Positions 7,760 to 16,836 of a DNA stretch of 64,000 nt are shown here, piece by piece. The notes under the pieces were generated by a model. The model searched no databases, was not told where the DNA came from, and saw only the letters and a list, made by a program, of their open reading frames with translations. Every line of letters begins with the position of its first letter. Positions within the stretch are counted from its first letter, which is position 1. Origin of the DNA: Flavobacteriales bacterium (lineage in GTDB: Bacteria > Bacteroidota > Bacteroidia > Flavobacteriales > JABDKJ01); assembly GCA_013002285.1 (NCBI GenBank), contig JABDKJ010000035.1:22603-86602 (forward strand), in the 5' to 3' direction. Both the position numbers and the translations under genes were made by a program.

Positions 7760-9904
7760 TTACTTGTTTATTCCTTCCAGATCAAATAGAAAAGCATATT
7801 CCAAAGCAACTTCTTTATACCTCTGAAAACGACCTGATGCCCCGCCATGTCCAGCTCCCATATTGGTATGGAGTAATAACAGGTTATCATCCGTTTTCAT
7901 ATCCCTCATCTTTGCTACCCATTTAGCAGGTTCCCAATATTGAACTTGAGAATCGTGTAAGCCTGTCGTAACCAACATATTAGGATAGGGTTTTGCTTCT
8001 ACATTATCATATGGAGAATAGGAAAGCATGTAATCGTAATATTCTTTGGATGTGATCGGATTTCCCCACTCGTCCCATTCGCCAGTTGTGAGCGGAATAC
8101 TTTCATCTAACATAGTAGTTACCACATCTACAAACGGAACAGCCGCGACAACCCCATTCCAGAGATCAGGTCGCATATTGGTAACTGCACCCATCAACAA
8201 ACCACCGGCAGAACCTCCCATGGCATATAGCTGATCTTTTCCTGAATAACCATTCTCTAACAAGTAGTCTCCGCAGTCAATGAAATCTGTGAAGGTGTTT
8301 TTCTTCTTAAGGAGTTTACCATCTTCATACCAATGCCTTCCCATTTCCTGCCCGCCTCTTATATGAGCTATTGCGAAGGCGAATCCCCGATCCAACAAAC
8401 TCAATCGAGTACTGGAAAAGTATGCCTCCATACTGGAACCATAAGACCCATAAGCATAAAGCAAAACAGGTTGAGATCCATCCTTTTTAAATCCTTTTTT
8501 ATAGACTATTGAAACAGGTACTTCTGCACCGTCCCTGACTTTTACCATAAGTCTTTCAGAAACATATTCACTGGGCTCGTGGCCACCAATTACCTTTTGC
8601 CTCTTCTTTAATTCTAGATCCTTGGAGACCATATTAAAATCATATGTGGTCATGGGTGTTGTCATGGATGAATATGAATAACGAAGAACTTCTGTATCAA
8701 ATTCCGGATTTGCGCCAATACTCGCTAAATAAGTCGGGTCATTAAAAGGCAAGAAGTATTCCCCAGCTTTATTGTTCCACGGCATTATCCTGATATTGGT
8801 CAAGCCACCTTTTCTTTCATCGATGACAAGAAAATCCTTGAAGATCTCTATGGACTCTAACAAAACATCATCTCTATGTGGTATCACCTCTGTCCAATTC
8901 TCTTTAGCAGTCTTGTTTACAGATGTCTTCATAAGCCTAAAATTCTTTGCTTTCCAATTCGTGCTTATGTAAAAGTCATCGCCATAGTGAGCAATACCAT
9001 ATTCATGTTTTTCCTCACGAGGCAAAACTATCTTGAACTCCCCATGAGGGTCCTTCGCATCTAAAAATCTGTATTCAGTACTAAGTGTACTAAATGAACC
9101 GATCACTAAATATTTCCTGCTCTTTGTCTTGTAAACAAAAGTTGAAAATGTTTCATCGTCCTCATGATATACTTCAATGTCATTGGAAGCATCTTGTCCT
9201 TTTGTGTGCTTGAATATTTTATATGATCTTAATGCATCATCCTTGACCGAATAAAAGACCGTTTCATTATCAGCAGCCCATGTGCAACCACCCGTAGTGT
9301 TAGGGACCGAACTTTCCATTATTTCACCCGTTTCCAAGTTTTTGAAAAAGATGGTATATATCCTTCTACTCAATGTATCGACTCCATATGCAATCCATTT
9401 ATTATCCGGGCTAACACTCCTTCCTGAGACTGCGTAATATTCAAATCCTTCTGCCATTTCAGGTACGTTCAACATGATCTCCTCCTCAGCCTCAAGACTC
9501 TCTTTTTTACGACAGTGAAGCGGGTATTCTTTTCCTTCCTCATATCGGGTATAATACCAATAACCATTGAACTTTACAGGAACAGACTCATCTGTCTGGT
9601 CTATTCTCCCTGTTATCTCCTCGAACAATTCCTCTTGGAATTTTTCTGTGTGTTTCATTTTGGCTTTGGTGTATGCGTTTTCATCCTCAAGATATTTTAT
9701 GATCTCAGGGTCTTTTCGGTCCATATCACGTAACCAATAATAATTGTCTATTCTCACATCACCATGTTGAGTCAGCTCTTTGGCTACTTTTTTGGCGACA
9801 GGGGCTTCAATTTTTTCTTTTGTTTTTTCCATTTTGTTTTCCGTACAAGATGTAAGTAGTATTGATAATGCTAGTGCGGGGGCTAGTGCGTTGAATAATT
9901 TCAT
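7760..9904 (-). CDS. ptrB: Oligopeptidase B-type S9 family peptidase, lipoprotein
   Basis: A 714-residue prolyl-oligopeptidase-family serine peptidase. It has an N-terminal lipoprotein signal with lipobox LLTSC (Cys20), a beta-propeller domain (about residues 90-440) and a C-terminal alpha/beta hydrolase domain. The triad is S565 (GGSAGG), D651 (GLHDSQV) and H686 (GAGHGG). Oligopeptidase B cleaves peptides of up to about 30 residues after basic residues, with the propeller excluding folded proteins. The lipobox places it in the periplasm or outer membrane, unlike the cytoplasmic E. coli enzyme. It lies 15 bp downstream of a TonB-dependent receptor, so the pair may take up and degrade peptides, though this is inference. 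Confidence 0.92.
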   Translation of the reverse strand: MKLFNALAPALALSILLTSCTENKMEKTKEKIEAPVAKKVAKELTQHGDVRIDNYYWLRDMDRKDPEIIKYLEDENAYTKAKMKHTEKFQEELFEEITGRIDQTDESVPVKFNGYWYYTRYEEGKEYPLHCRKKESLEAEEEIMLNVPEMAEGFEYYAVSGRSVSPDNKWIAYGVDTLSRRIYTIFFKNLETGEIMESSVPNTTGGCTWAADNETVFYSVKDDALRSYKIFKHTKGQDASNDIEVYHEDDETFSTFVYKTKSRKYLVIGSFSTLSTEYRFLDAKDPHGEFKIVLPREEKHEYGIAHYGDDFYISTNWKAKNFRLMKTSVNKTAKENWTEVIPHRDDVLLESIEIFKDFLVIDERKGGLTNIRIMPWNNKAGEYFLPFNDPTYLASIGANPEFDTEVLRYSYSSMTTPMTTYDFNMVSKDLELKKRQKVIGGHEPSEYVSERLMVKVRDGAEVPVSIVYKKGFKKDGSQPVLLYAYGSYGSSMEAYFSSTRLSLLDRGFAFAIAHIRGGQEMGRHWYEDGKLLKKKNTFTDFIDCGDYLLENGYSGKDQLYAMGGSAGGLLMGAVTNMRPDLWNGVVAAVPFVDVVTTMLDESIPLTTGEWDEWGNPITSKEYYDYMLSYSPYDNVEAKPYPNMLVTTGLHDSQVQYWEPAKWVAKMRDMKTDDNLLLLHTNMGAGHGGASGRFQRYKEVALEYAFLFDLEGINK

Positions 9905-9919
9905 GTTCCAGGTTTAGAC

Positions 9920-12331
9920 CTATAGATTCAATATGGCGCTAAATATAAGATTTCTTCCAGAGGCCGATAGACCAGATGCGAAGGACTTGTAATGATGATC
10001 AAGAAGGTTTTCCACGGCAAAATTGACGGAAAATTCTTTGGAGAACCTTCTCGAAAACCTAAGGTTTAAAGTATACCAAGAAGGGTATCCTTCAATAGTC
10101 GCTTCTGCTGGATTGTCCGTTGTTCCGGGAGACATTTTCTCAAGTGATTTTTGCCCATTGAAATATCCGTAAAAAGCACCACTGATGCTTTCGTGAGAAA
10201 AGATCAATTCAGACTTACCAAAGACCGGGGGAATATGAGCAAGCGGAATATTATCTCTCTTATCGTTGCCTACTGTATAATTGAAAGTAGAAGACCATCG
10301 GAACCAATTGTTCAGCTCCCAATTCAGACCAAGTGCCAAGCCATAGATCTCAGCTTCGTTTGTATTCATATTGGTTTGGATCCTAGCCAACTCACCTTCA
10401 TATAATATGTACTCTTCGCCATTCAATGAAAAATCCCTTCTTACTATGGCATCAAATATTCTGGTATAAAATCCTGTCATATTAAAAGAGGATTGATCTT
10501 TGTTCCAATACTTTTTAAGCGATATCTCACCATTAGCTGCATACTCAGGTTTGATCTCATTATTAGGTACCACAACAATTCCATCCTTTTCAAAGATCTT
10601 GGCTGCATCGTCTACATTGGGGCTTTTAAAGCCGGTACTAGCCAAGAAACTAGCATGGAACGAATCAGAGAATTTTTTTTCAATTCCAATGTTTCCGGTA
10701 AGAGCACCATTCGATAGGTCTATTTCATCAAAAGGAAGTTCATAGAATTCCATGCTTTCATATGAGGCATTAAGGTATGTCTGGCTATAACGTATTCCTA
10801 AATTGCCACTGAGCGTCTTGCTCCATTTAGAACTGTGACTTAAATAAACAGCATAACTCTGCATTTCGCTTCCCTTATCTGGATATCTTGTTGGGCCAAG
10901 CCTTGACCCACCATTGGATATGTCCTTGATCAGCGCTTTTGAATTGACAATATTATTCACGAATTCCAGACCATAGTATAGGGTGCTCCTTTTCTTGAAT
11001 CTCTTGCACAAGTCAACATTTACACTTTGCACATCAACTTCTTCTTCTCGAATGAATCGCTCAATCGAATTCAGTTTTCTATTGATCCTGTCTTCACCTA
11101 TCCGTTGGTAGGCCGCTGTAATTACTGCGTTGTCAAACAAAGGGTTCTGTTCTCTGATGTCAATAAAAAAGGAGGTGAGCAACCTTTTTTGGGGTCCATA
11201 TTTCCACTCCGTAAATTTTGGTAAACCATTGGAAACATCATTAAGGCGGTCAAACCTGTTGATGTCTGAAGAATTTGAGAATTGCACATTCAATCCGATC
11301 TTTAGTGAATCTTTGAATTCATAGATCAACTTATTGACAATGTCTATTTGATCATATCCTGTGCGCGGTTGCAGTGTTTTTGAAATGTTTGGTTTTACAA
11401 TGTCAAGGCCCTCTTCAGCACCTTCAATATAGCTTCCTACTATTCCCCAATCACTAAAACCGTGAGGGCGTACTCTCCCCATTTTAAGATCGCCAAAGGA
11501 ACTTTTGCTCAAAGAAAATAAGTATCCAAGTTTTTCTCCGCCTAAAGTAAGATCCATATGACCCGACTTTTCATTATTGGCTGTAGAACTTCTCAAAAAA
11601 ACATTGGCACCAATCTCAACAGCACCTGCTTCGCGAGATAACTTTGGATCTTTCGTGTGAAAATGAATAACCCCTCCTAATGCATCACTCCCATAGAGAA
11701 CGGAAGAAGGGCCATATATTATCTCCGTAGACTGAAGGATATTCGGGTCTATGGTAATTGCGTTTTGTAAGTGACCACTTCTATAAATGGCATTATTCAT
11801 TCTTACTCCATCTACGACCAGTAAGATCCTGTTGGCCTCGAAACCTCTTATGATAGGGCTGCCTCCACCCATCTGACTTTTTTGGACCAACACTTGTCCA
11901 CTTTGTTGTAGCATATCGGCCGCGGTTTGTGGGTTTTCTAATCGTGCTACACTTCCTTCTATCACTTGAACTGTAACTCCGATCTTCTCTTCTTCAATGG
12001 AAGTTCTTCGTGCAAAGACCTCCACGGGTGCAAGTGATTTTAGTTTTGGTTCCAGGAACACGAGGCTTAGTTTTAACCCACCCTTTAAGCTGATCTCCCT
12101 AGGCTTATAGTTAGAGTGCCTAAAGAAGATCCTTTCGCTCCTTTTTAGTTTTGTGATATCCGCTTGACCTTTGCTATCAGTATACACTGCCTGAGATCGA
12201 TCTTTTTGTTCATCATAGATCAATACCAATTCGATAGGCTCCTGAGATACCTTGTCAAGGACGGTTATCTTTTGAGCTTTAGCCACAAAAAGGCTGAAAA
12301 TAAGTATTACTAAAAGTAGGTACTTCTTCAT
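9920..12331 (-). CDS. TonB-dependent outer-membrane receptor
   Basis: An 803-residue outer-membrane transporter. A signal peptide (residues 1-19) is followed by a carboxypeptidase-D-like beta-sandwich (20-100) that is typical of Bacteroidota receptors. Next come the plug domain (about 115-245, with IIRGFEANRILLVVDGVRMNNAIYR split by RSGHLQ, and YGPSSVLYGSDALGGVI) and a C-terminal beta-barrel ending in an aromatic-poor IFSAILNL strand. The plug signature resembles haemoglobin/haemin/transferrin-type receptors, but the ligand cannot be set from sequence. The start ATG overlaps the recO stop by 4 bp and the S9 peptidase follows after 15 bp. No SusD partner is present. Confidence 0.9.
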   Translation of the reverse strand: MKKYLLLVILIFSLFVAKAQKITVLDKVSQEPIELVLIYDEQKDRSQAVYTDSKGQADITKLKRSERIFFRHSNYKPREISLKGGLKLSLVFLEPKLKSLAPVEVFARRTSIEEEKIGVTVQVIEGSVARLENPQTAADMLQQSGQVLVQKSQMGGGSPIIRGFEANRILLVVDGVRMNNAIYRSGHLQNAITIDPNILQSTEIIYGPSSVLYGSDALGGVIHFHTKDPKLSREAGAVEIGANVFLRSSTANNEKSGHMDLTLGGEKLGYLFSLSKSSFGDLKMGRVRPHGFSDWGIVGSYIEGAEEGLDIVKPNISKTLQPRTGYDQIDIVNKLIYEFKDSLKIGLNVQFSNSSDINRFDRLNDVSNGLPKFTEWKYGPQKRLLTSFFIDIREQNPLFDNAVITAAYQRIGEDRINRKLNSIERFIREEEVDVQSVNVDLCKRFKKRSTLYYGLEFVNNIVNSKALIKDISNGGSRLGPTRYPDKGSEMQSYAVYLSHSSKWSKTLSGNLGIRYSQTYLNASYESMEFYELPFDEIDLSNGALTGNIGIEKKFSDSFHASFLASTGFKSPNVDDAAKIFEKDGIVVVPNNEIKPEYAANGEISLKKYWNKDQSSFNMTGFYTRIFDAIVRRDFSLNGEEYILYEGELARIQTNMNTNEAEIYGLALGLNWELNNWFRWSSTFNYTVGNDKRDNIPLAHIPPVFGKSELIFSHESISGAFYGYFNGQKSLEKMSPGTTDNPAEATIEGYPSWYTLNLRFSRRFSKEFSVNFAVENLLDHHYKSFASGLSASGRNLIFSAILNL

Positions 12332-13047
12332 GAAAAAACTGTTTGCAATACTTCATGACCTTTAACCTCATCCATACCATCTATGTGGTATCTATAGTAA
12401 TTGATGATGTCGTCCAAAAAAGCGTTTCGTTTTTCTCGTGTCATTTTGATGCTTTCAGAATCAGCAAAATTCATGCCCGAAAAAGAATTCAAAAGCTCGG
12501 TATTCTCAGGGGAAAAATAGTACTCATGATCAGGTCTTTCATTGAATACAGACCCTTCTTGCATATCGAAAAAATCTGTTTTTCCTTTTTGGTCCATTAA
12601 AGGGATAAAACCGAAATACTTGGTCAGCTTAAGAAGAAAGGCAATGTGGAAATTGCTGTATTCTTCTGTAACATCAAGGTAAAGCAATGCATTCTTTATG
12701 TAATGATAGAGACTCCTATTCTGCATTTCCTCGCGTATACTCTTGTACAAGATCTCTGAAAGGAATAGCACGATACTTGATCTTTCTACATCCCTGGAAA
12801 TGGCCTTGAACGGTTCCTTTAAGTCAATGGAGCTCGCATAGGACAACTCGTTCTGTGATCTTTCTTGCCATTGCACCTGCACGATATTCAAGGCCTGTGT
12901 TTTTGAACGCATATTGCCTTTAGACTTTTTAGAGCCTCTGATAATGAAACTCTTAAGTCCGTATTCCTCTGTAAAAGCTTTTAGGATGTAGCTTGAATCG
13001 CGAAATGGGAAAACCCTGAATACAATAGCCTCTGTGCTTAGGAACAT
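12328..13047 (-). CDS. recO: DNA repair protein RecO
   Basis: Recombination mediator that helps load RecA on SSB-coated single-stranded DNA in the RecFOR pathway. The 239-residue protein has the N-terminal OB fold (residues 1-80: TEAIVFRVFPFRDSSYILKAF) and the helical C-terminal domain. It lacks the four zinc-binding cysteines seen in some family members. It follows porZ by 21 bp and overlaps the TonB receptor start by 4 bp. The porZ-recO neighbourhood recurs in Bacteroidota. Confidence 0.92.
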   Translation of the reverse strand: MFLSTEAIVFRVFPFRDSSYILKAFTEEYGLKSFIIRGSKKSKGNMRSKTQALNIVQVQWQERSQNELSYASSIDLKEPFKAISRDVERSSIVLFLSEILYKSIREEMQNRSLYHYIKNALLYLDVTEEYSNFHIAFLLKLTKYFGFIPLMDQKGKTDFFDMQEGSVFNERPDHEYYFSPENTELLNSFSGMNFADSESIKMTREKRNAFLDDIINYYRYHIDGMDEVKGHEVLQTVFS

Positions 13048-13068
13048 GCGCTTTTTAAAATTAGAGCG

Positions 13069-15387
13069 CTAATTTATTACTAATATTTTGGTTACACATG
13101 AAGACTCTCCAGCTTCATCAACAGACATGGCTAAATAAACTCCAGTTTTGACTTTTTCCCCAGAAAAATTAGTCTTATCCCAAACGGCTCTTCCACCATT
13201 GGAAACAGTTTCCTTAACCAAGTTTCCTGCGACATCTGTGATCTTAACAATGCTATTAATGAACAAACCATCTATTGCTACCTCTCCGGCAAAATCGCTT
13301 TTCACCGGGTTGGGATAAACCCTTAAACATTCATTTTCAGTATTGCTGGCGATAGCATCTGTTGTAAATGAAACAATTCCCTTTGAAGTTCCTATGAAAA
13401 CCTCTCCACTGAGATGGTCAATGCCAATATCCCTGATCGTATTACTGATCAATGGACTATTAGAAGTAGTAAAATGATGGATCTCTTCTGTTCCATCTTC
13501 GGACATTAAGAAAACTCCACTGTTCTCCGTTCCGATCCATTTCCTATTGCCTCCATCAATAGTAATGGTGGTTACAACTTCTGAATCCAAAAGGAATTGC
13601 AAATTGCCATCTTGGCGAACCAATACCCTCTGTGCATCGGAAGCGTTACTGCTGAATATATTTGTGGGATTGTAGAAAACTGTGATTCCTTCTGACGTTC
13701 CGATCCATATCTCTCCATCGAGATCCTCTACGACAGCCCGCACATCGTTGGTGTGTAAGCCTCCATTACCAACAGAAGTGTTTATTCTTTTGAAATTATC
13801 ATCGCCTTGGTTAGTTATCGACCCACCATAGTCCGCAACAAAAAGTCCGTGCGATCTACCTATGATCACCCAAACCTGACTATTTGAAGTATGGATCAAT
13901 TCACCTAAAGGCTCTACCACCGTGGCATTCGGAAGAGTAGGATGATAATTTAGCCCTACGAAACCACCATTACTCGTCCTTACAGTAATGCCGTCTTCTC
14001 CATGAGAATTTGCCATCCACAGATTTCCGTCTTGGTCGAAATCCATTCCATAGATCCTAAAAAGGCCTGGGTTAATATTGCTCTCTTGGATCGCTTCAGT
14101 TCCTTGCTCAGCATTATATACATCTACAATTTCTCCATTAAGGACCTCAACCAAGCCTTGGTTCCAAGATCCAAAAAATACATGGTCCTTGTTCTTCGGG
14201 TCAATTTTAACAGACAGATGATCTCTTGCATCAACCAACTTAGGGTCGTCTTTGAAGTTTCCCCAAACGCCATTCTTAAAAAAGTAAAAGGAATCATTGT
14301 TAAAAGAATTAACCCAATTGCTCTCAATAGCACCTGGGGCTACCCAAGTGTCTCCACCGACAGATTCTATATTCCACACATCAATAGAATAAGGCCCATT
14401 AGGAGCGATGGTTTGGTTGTTCCAAGAGTTTAAAGCAAAGACCCCTCCTTTGTTCCCATCTGCCACCCAAAGATGTCCAAAATTATCTGTAAGGCCTGAT
14501 CGAAAATCTGTTAGTCCACCTGATTGGAAAGCAAATATGTCTCTTTTCAATTCAAGGTCTTGAGAATAAGAACTCACATTTCCATCCTTAGTAATTGTTA
14601 AGAATTCATCATTTGCCTGCAGTCTTAACATTTCAGGAGAGTCTATGAATGGCAACCAATCGCCATTGTCTCTCTGGTAGACCACTTCATTTGAATTGTC
14701 TGTTTCAACTGTAGTCAACCATAAATCGCCATTGAAAGAAACCAAATTGTCATACCCTCCTGAAGAAAATGGAGCCGTTGTATTTAAAGACCAATTGGTA
14801 AAATCAGCTAGATTGACCCCCTGAGTCGGTGCATAATGAAGTCCATTTTCTGAACTCGCATAGATCGTATCATTGAGGATCAAAGTAGAGTTGATCTTTA
14901 AAGGGTTTCCACCTTCACCTATGAAGTAAGTATCTTTTACCTCTTCCTTTTCTAGATCCAACACTACAATACCAAATCCACAAGATAACCAGGCGAACTC
15001 ATCTTGGAAAAAGATCTCATATATGCCCTTGTCACCAAGAACTGTAGAATTAAGAATATCGGGCAAGTTGACAATCGTGTTTCCTTTTACTATGTTCAAA
15101 CCCCCATCCTGATATCCTACCAGCAACAATCCATTTTCAAGCGAATAATTAATAGTAGATATACCTACATTGGTAAGCCCCTGGATCTTATTTAAACGCT
15201 CAAAAGACTTGTTCTCTTTGTCCACAAAGAACAAAGCACTTTCCGTTGCAAAGATCACTTGTTCAGGGTTTTGAGTAAGCTCAATACATTCTGTATAGGT
15301 CAAATGATCTCGCCATTGACCAACATAGGTCTGAGCATCAATGCAAGTAACCAAAAGTACATTAAGAAAAAGAAGGGTGTATTTCAT
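13069..15387 (-). CDS. porZ: Type IX secretion system component PorZ
   Basis: A 772-residue secreted protein with a signal peptide, two beta-propeller domains built from two-component-regulator-propeller-like repeats (for example SEGITVFYNPTN, GTSKGIVSF, GTENSGVFL) and a C-terminal T9SS sorting domain beginning LRVYPNPVKS. PorZ is part of the T9SS attachment complex on the cell surface and helps link A-LPS to cargo. The N terminus (YVGQWRDHLTYTE) is typical of PorZ. The frame opens at a TTG at 15399, but that codon lies inside a perfect -7 box, so the ATG at 15387 is preferred. First gene of porZ-recO-TonB receptor-ptrB. Confidence 0.88.
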   Translation of the reverse strand: MKYTLLFLNVLLVTCIDAQTYVGQWRDHLTYTECIELTQNPEQVIFATESALFFVDKENKSFERLNKIQGLTNVGISTINYSLENGLLLVGYQDGGLNIVKGNTIVNLPDILNSTVLGDKGIYEIFFQDEFAWLSCGFGIVVLDLEKEEVKDTYFIGEGGNPLKINSTLILNDTIYASSENGLHYAPTQGVNLADFTNWSLNTTAPFSSGGYDNLVSFNGDLWLTTVETDNSNEVVYQRDNGDWLPFIDSPEMLRLQANDEFLTITKDGNVSSYSQDLELKRDIFAFQSGGLTDFRSGLTDNFGHLWVADGNKGGVFALNSWNNQTIAPNGPYSIDVWNIESVGGDTWVAPGAIESNWVNSFNNDSFYFFKNGVWGNFKDDPKLVDARDHLSVKIDPKNKDHVFFGSWNQGLVEVLNGEIVDVYNAEQGTEAIQESNINPGLFRIYGMDFDQDGNLWMANSHGEDGITVRTSNGGFVGLNYHPTLPNATVVEPLGELIHTSNSQVWVIIGRSHGLFVADYGGSITNQGDDNFKRINTSVGNGGLHTNDVRAVVEDLDGEIWIGTSEGITVFYNPTNIFSSNASDAQRVLVRQDGNLQFLLDSEVVTTITIDGGNRKWIGTENSGVFLMSEDGTEEIHHFTTSNSPLISNTIRDIGIDHLSGEVFIGTSKGIVSFTTDAIASNTENECLRVYPNPVKSDFAGEVAIDGLFINSIVKITDVAGNLVKETVSNGGRAVWDKTNFSGEKVKTGVYLAMSVDEAGESSCVTKILVIN

Positions 15388-15396
15388 AATGGTTTG

Positions 15397-15424
15397 CAAA
15401 TATAGTGAACGCTTCTGCTTCCAA
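15397..15424 (-). promoter_or_regulatory. Promoter of porZ (-33 TTG, -7 TATATTTG)
   Basis: On the minus strand TATATTTG (15397-15404) matches TAnnTTTG exactly, with a TTG 17 bp upstream (15422-15424). Transcription would begin around 15392, only about 5 nt before the ATG at 15387, so the mRNA is nearly leaderless. Confidence 0.5.
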
Positions 15425-15454
15425 TAAAGTATTTTAACTTTAGCACTTTATTTT

Positions 15455-15531
15455 GGCCCCGTAGTTCAACTGAATAGAATATCAGATTTCGGCTCTGAGG
15501 GTTGCAGGTTTGAATCCTGCCGGGGTCACCA
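15455..15531 (+). tRNA. tRNA-Arg (anticodon TCG)
   Basis: A full cloverleaf: acceptor GGCCCCG pairs with CGGGGTC (one G-T pair). The anticodon stem TCAGA/TCTGA closes a 7-base loop TTTCGGC, giving anticodon TCG (reads CGA and, by wobble, CGG). The T stem GCAGG/CCTGC closes TTTGAAT. The discriminator is A and CCA is encoded (15529-15531). Confidence 0.93.
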
Positions 15532-15542
15532 AATTAAAAATA

Positions 15543-15573
15543 GTCCGATCAACATTGCGATCGGGCTTTTTTT
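15543..15573 (+). terminator. Intrinsic terminator after tRNA-Arg
   Basis: Stem GTCCGATC/GATCGGGC (one G-T pair) with an 8-base loop, followed by seven Ts. It lies 12 bases past the tRNA. Confidence 0.75.
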
Positions 15574-15593
15574 ATGCCTTGAACAGAATACAA

Positions 15594-15626
15594 AAAAAAG
15601 GCCACATCCTTAAGGATGTGGCCTTT
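15594..15626 (-). terminator. Intrinsic terminator after tRNA-Leu
   Basis: GGCCACATCC and GGATGTGGCC form a 10-bp stem with a 4-base loop (TTAA). An eight-A run on the plus strand reads as a T-run on the minus strand, so it ends the tRNA-Leu transcript. A shorter T-run on the other side means it may work both ways. Confidence 0.75.
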
Positions 15627-15629
15627 TAG

Positions 15630-15711
15630 TACCCGGGGTCGGAATCGAACCGACACGTCCGAAGACACACGAGTTTGAGTCGTGCGCGTCTACCAGTTCC
15701 GCCACCCGGGC
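15630..15711 (-). tRNA. tRNA-Leu (anticodon CAA)
   Basis: A class II tRNA with a long variable arm (TGTCTTCGGACG). Acceptor GCCCGGG pairs with CCCGGGT. The anticodon stem CACGA/TCGTG closes the loop CTCAAAC, giving CAA, which reads UUG. The T loop is TTCGATT. Discriminator A; CCA is not encoded, unlike the neighbouring tRNA-Arg. Confidence 0.92.
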
Positions 15712-15835
15712 ATATAATGATCAATGGATCCCTTTATTAGGCGGAAATCAAAAGGGATGCGAATTTATCCAATTGTTCCATTTTGTCAAAAAAATATCGC
15801 TTTTCCCCTAAAGCCTTAAAGATCTGCTATTTATG

Positions 15836-15866
15836 TTGTGGAATAGTAGCGCTATACTTACCTTTG
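15836..15866 (+). promoter_or_regulatory. Promoter of prs (-33 TTG, 20-bp spacer, -7 TACCTTTG)
   Basis: TTG at 15836-15838 and TACCTTTG at 15859-15866 match the Bacteroidota -33/-7 elements with a 20-bp spacer. The inferred start near 15871 gives a leader of about 18 nt. Confidence 0.65.
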
Positions 15867-15888
15867 CGCCCCTTTTAGGAAAGGAATT

Positions 15889-16827
15889 ATGGAACAAGGC
15901 CTACAATTATTTTCAGGAAGAGCTACAGAAGAACTTGCAAGTAAGATCGCCATGGAATATGGACAACCTCTTGGCAACGTTAAAGTAAGCTGTTTTAGCG
16001 ATGGTGAATTCCAGCCAAGTTTCGAAGACTCCATCAGAGGAGATGACGTTTTCATCATTCAATCTACATTTCCTCCTACTGAAAATCTTTTCGAATTATT
16101 ATTGATGGTGGATGCCGCCAAAAGGGCTTCTGCCAATCGGATCATTGCTGTGATCCCTTATTTTGGATTTGCAAGACAAGACAGAAAAGACAAACCAAGA
16201 GTTGCCATAGGATCTAAGATGATCGCAAACTTACTTGCAGCAGCAGGAGTAGACAGGGTCATTACAATGGACCTGCATGCTGATCAGATCCAAGGCTTTT
16301 TTGAAGTTCCGGTAGACCACCTTTTTGCAAGTACGATATTCCTTCCATACATAGAAAAGAACCTTGACCTATCCAATATCATAATGGCTGCACCAGATAC
16401 AGGCGGAACAAAAAGAGCCAATTCTTATTCAAAGTTCTTGAATGTAGATCTCGCCATCGGTTACAAGCAAAGGAAAGTTGCCAACCAGATAGAAAGCATG
16501 ACAGTGATCGGTGATGTAGAGGGCAAAGACGTGATCTTGGTAGACGATATCATTGATACGGCTGGCACTTTGACCAAAGCTGCGGACATGCTTATGGAAA
16601 AGGGTGCAAAAAGCGTTCGTGCTTTATGCACACACGCTGTCCTCTCAGGACCAGCATATGAAAGACTTGAAAAGTCTAGCCTGCTAGAACTTGTTGTTAC
16701 AGATACCATCCCACTGAAAAAAGAGATGGACAAAATAAAAGTTTTGAGCGTTGCTCCTTTGTTTTCAGATGTTATTCGAAAACTTCTGACCAACCAATCA
16801 ATTAGTAAACATTTTATAATCGCATAA
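15889..16827 (+). CDS. prs: Ribose-phosphate pyrophosphokinase (PRPP synthetase)
   Basis: Makes phosphoribosyl pyrophosphate from ribose-5-phosphate and ATP, feeding nucleotide, His and Trp synthesis; purH and a PurF-like gene lie downstream in the window. The 312-residue length is normal. The flexible loop/ATP region is FGFARQDRKD (about residue 98), the metal-binding DLHADQIQGFF is at about 128, and the PRPP-binding motif DVILVDDIIDTAGT is near 215. It has its own -33/-7 promoter. rplY follows after 9 bp, so the two are probably co-transcribed. Confidence 0.97.
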   Translation: MEQGLQLFSGRATEELASKIAMEYGQPLGNVKVSCFSDGEFQPSFEDSIRGDDVFIIQSTFPPTENLFELLLMVDAAKRASANRIIAVIPYFGFARQDRKDKPRVAIGSKMIANLLAAAGVDRVITMDLHADQIQGFFEVPVDHLFASTIFLPYIEKNLDLSNIIMAAPDTGGTKRANSYSKFLNVDLAIGYKQRKVANQIESMTVIGDVEGKDVILVDDIIDTAGTLTKAADMLMEKGAKSVRALCTHAVLSGPAYERLEKSSLLELVVTDTIPLKKEMDKIKVLSVAPLFSDVIRKLLTNQSISKHFIIA

Positions 16828-16836
16828 TAAATTATC

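Noticed and set aside
15601..15623. Inverted repeat considered as a mobile-element end or att site
   Set aside because: It has the T-run and position of a tRNA-Leu terminator, and no integrase or direct repeat of the tRNA 3' end is present.
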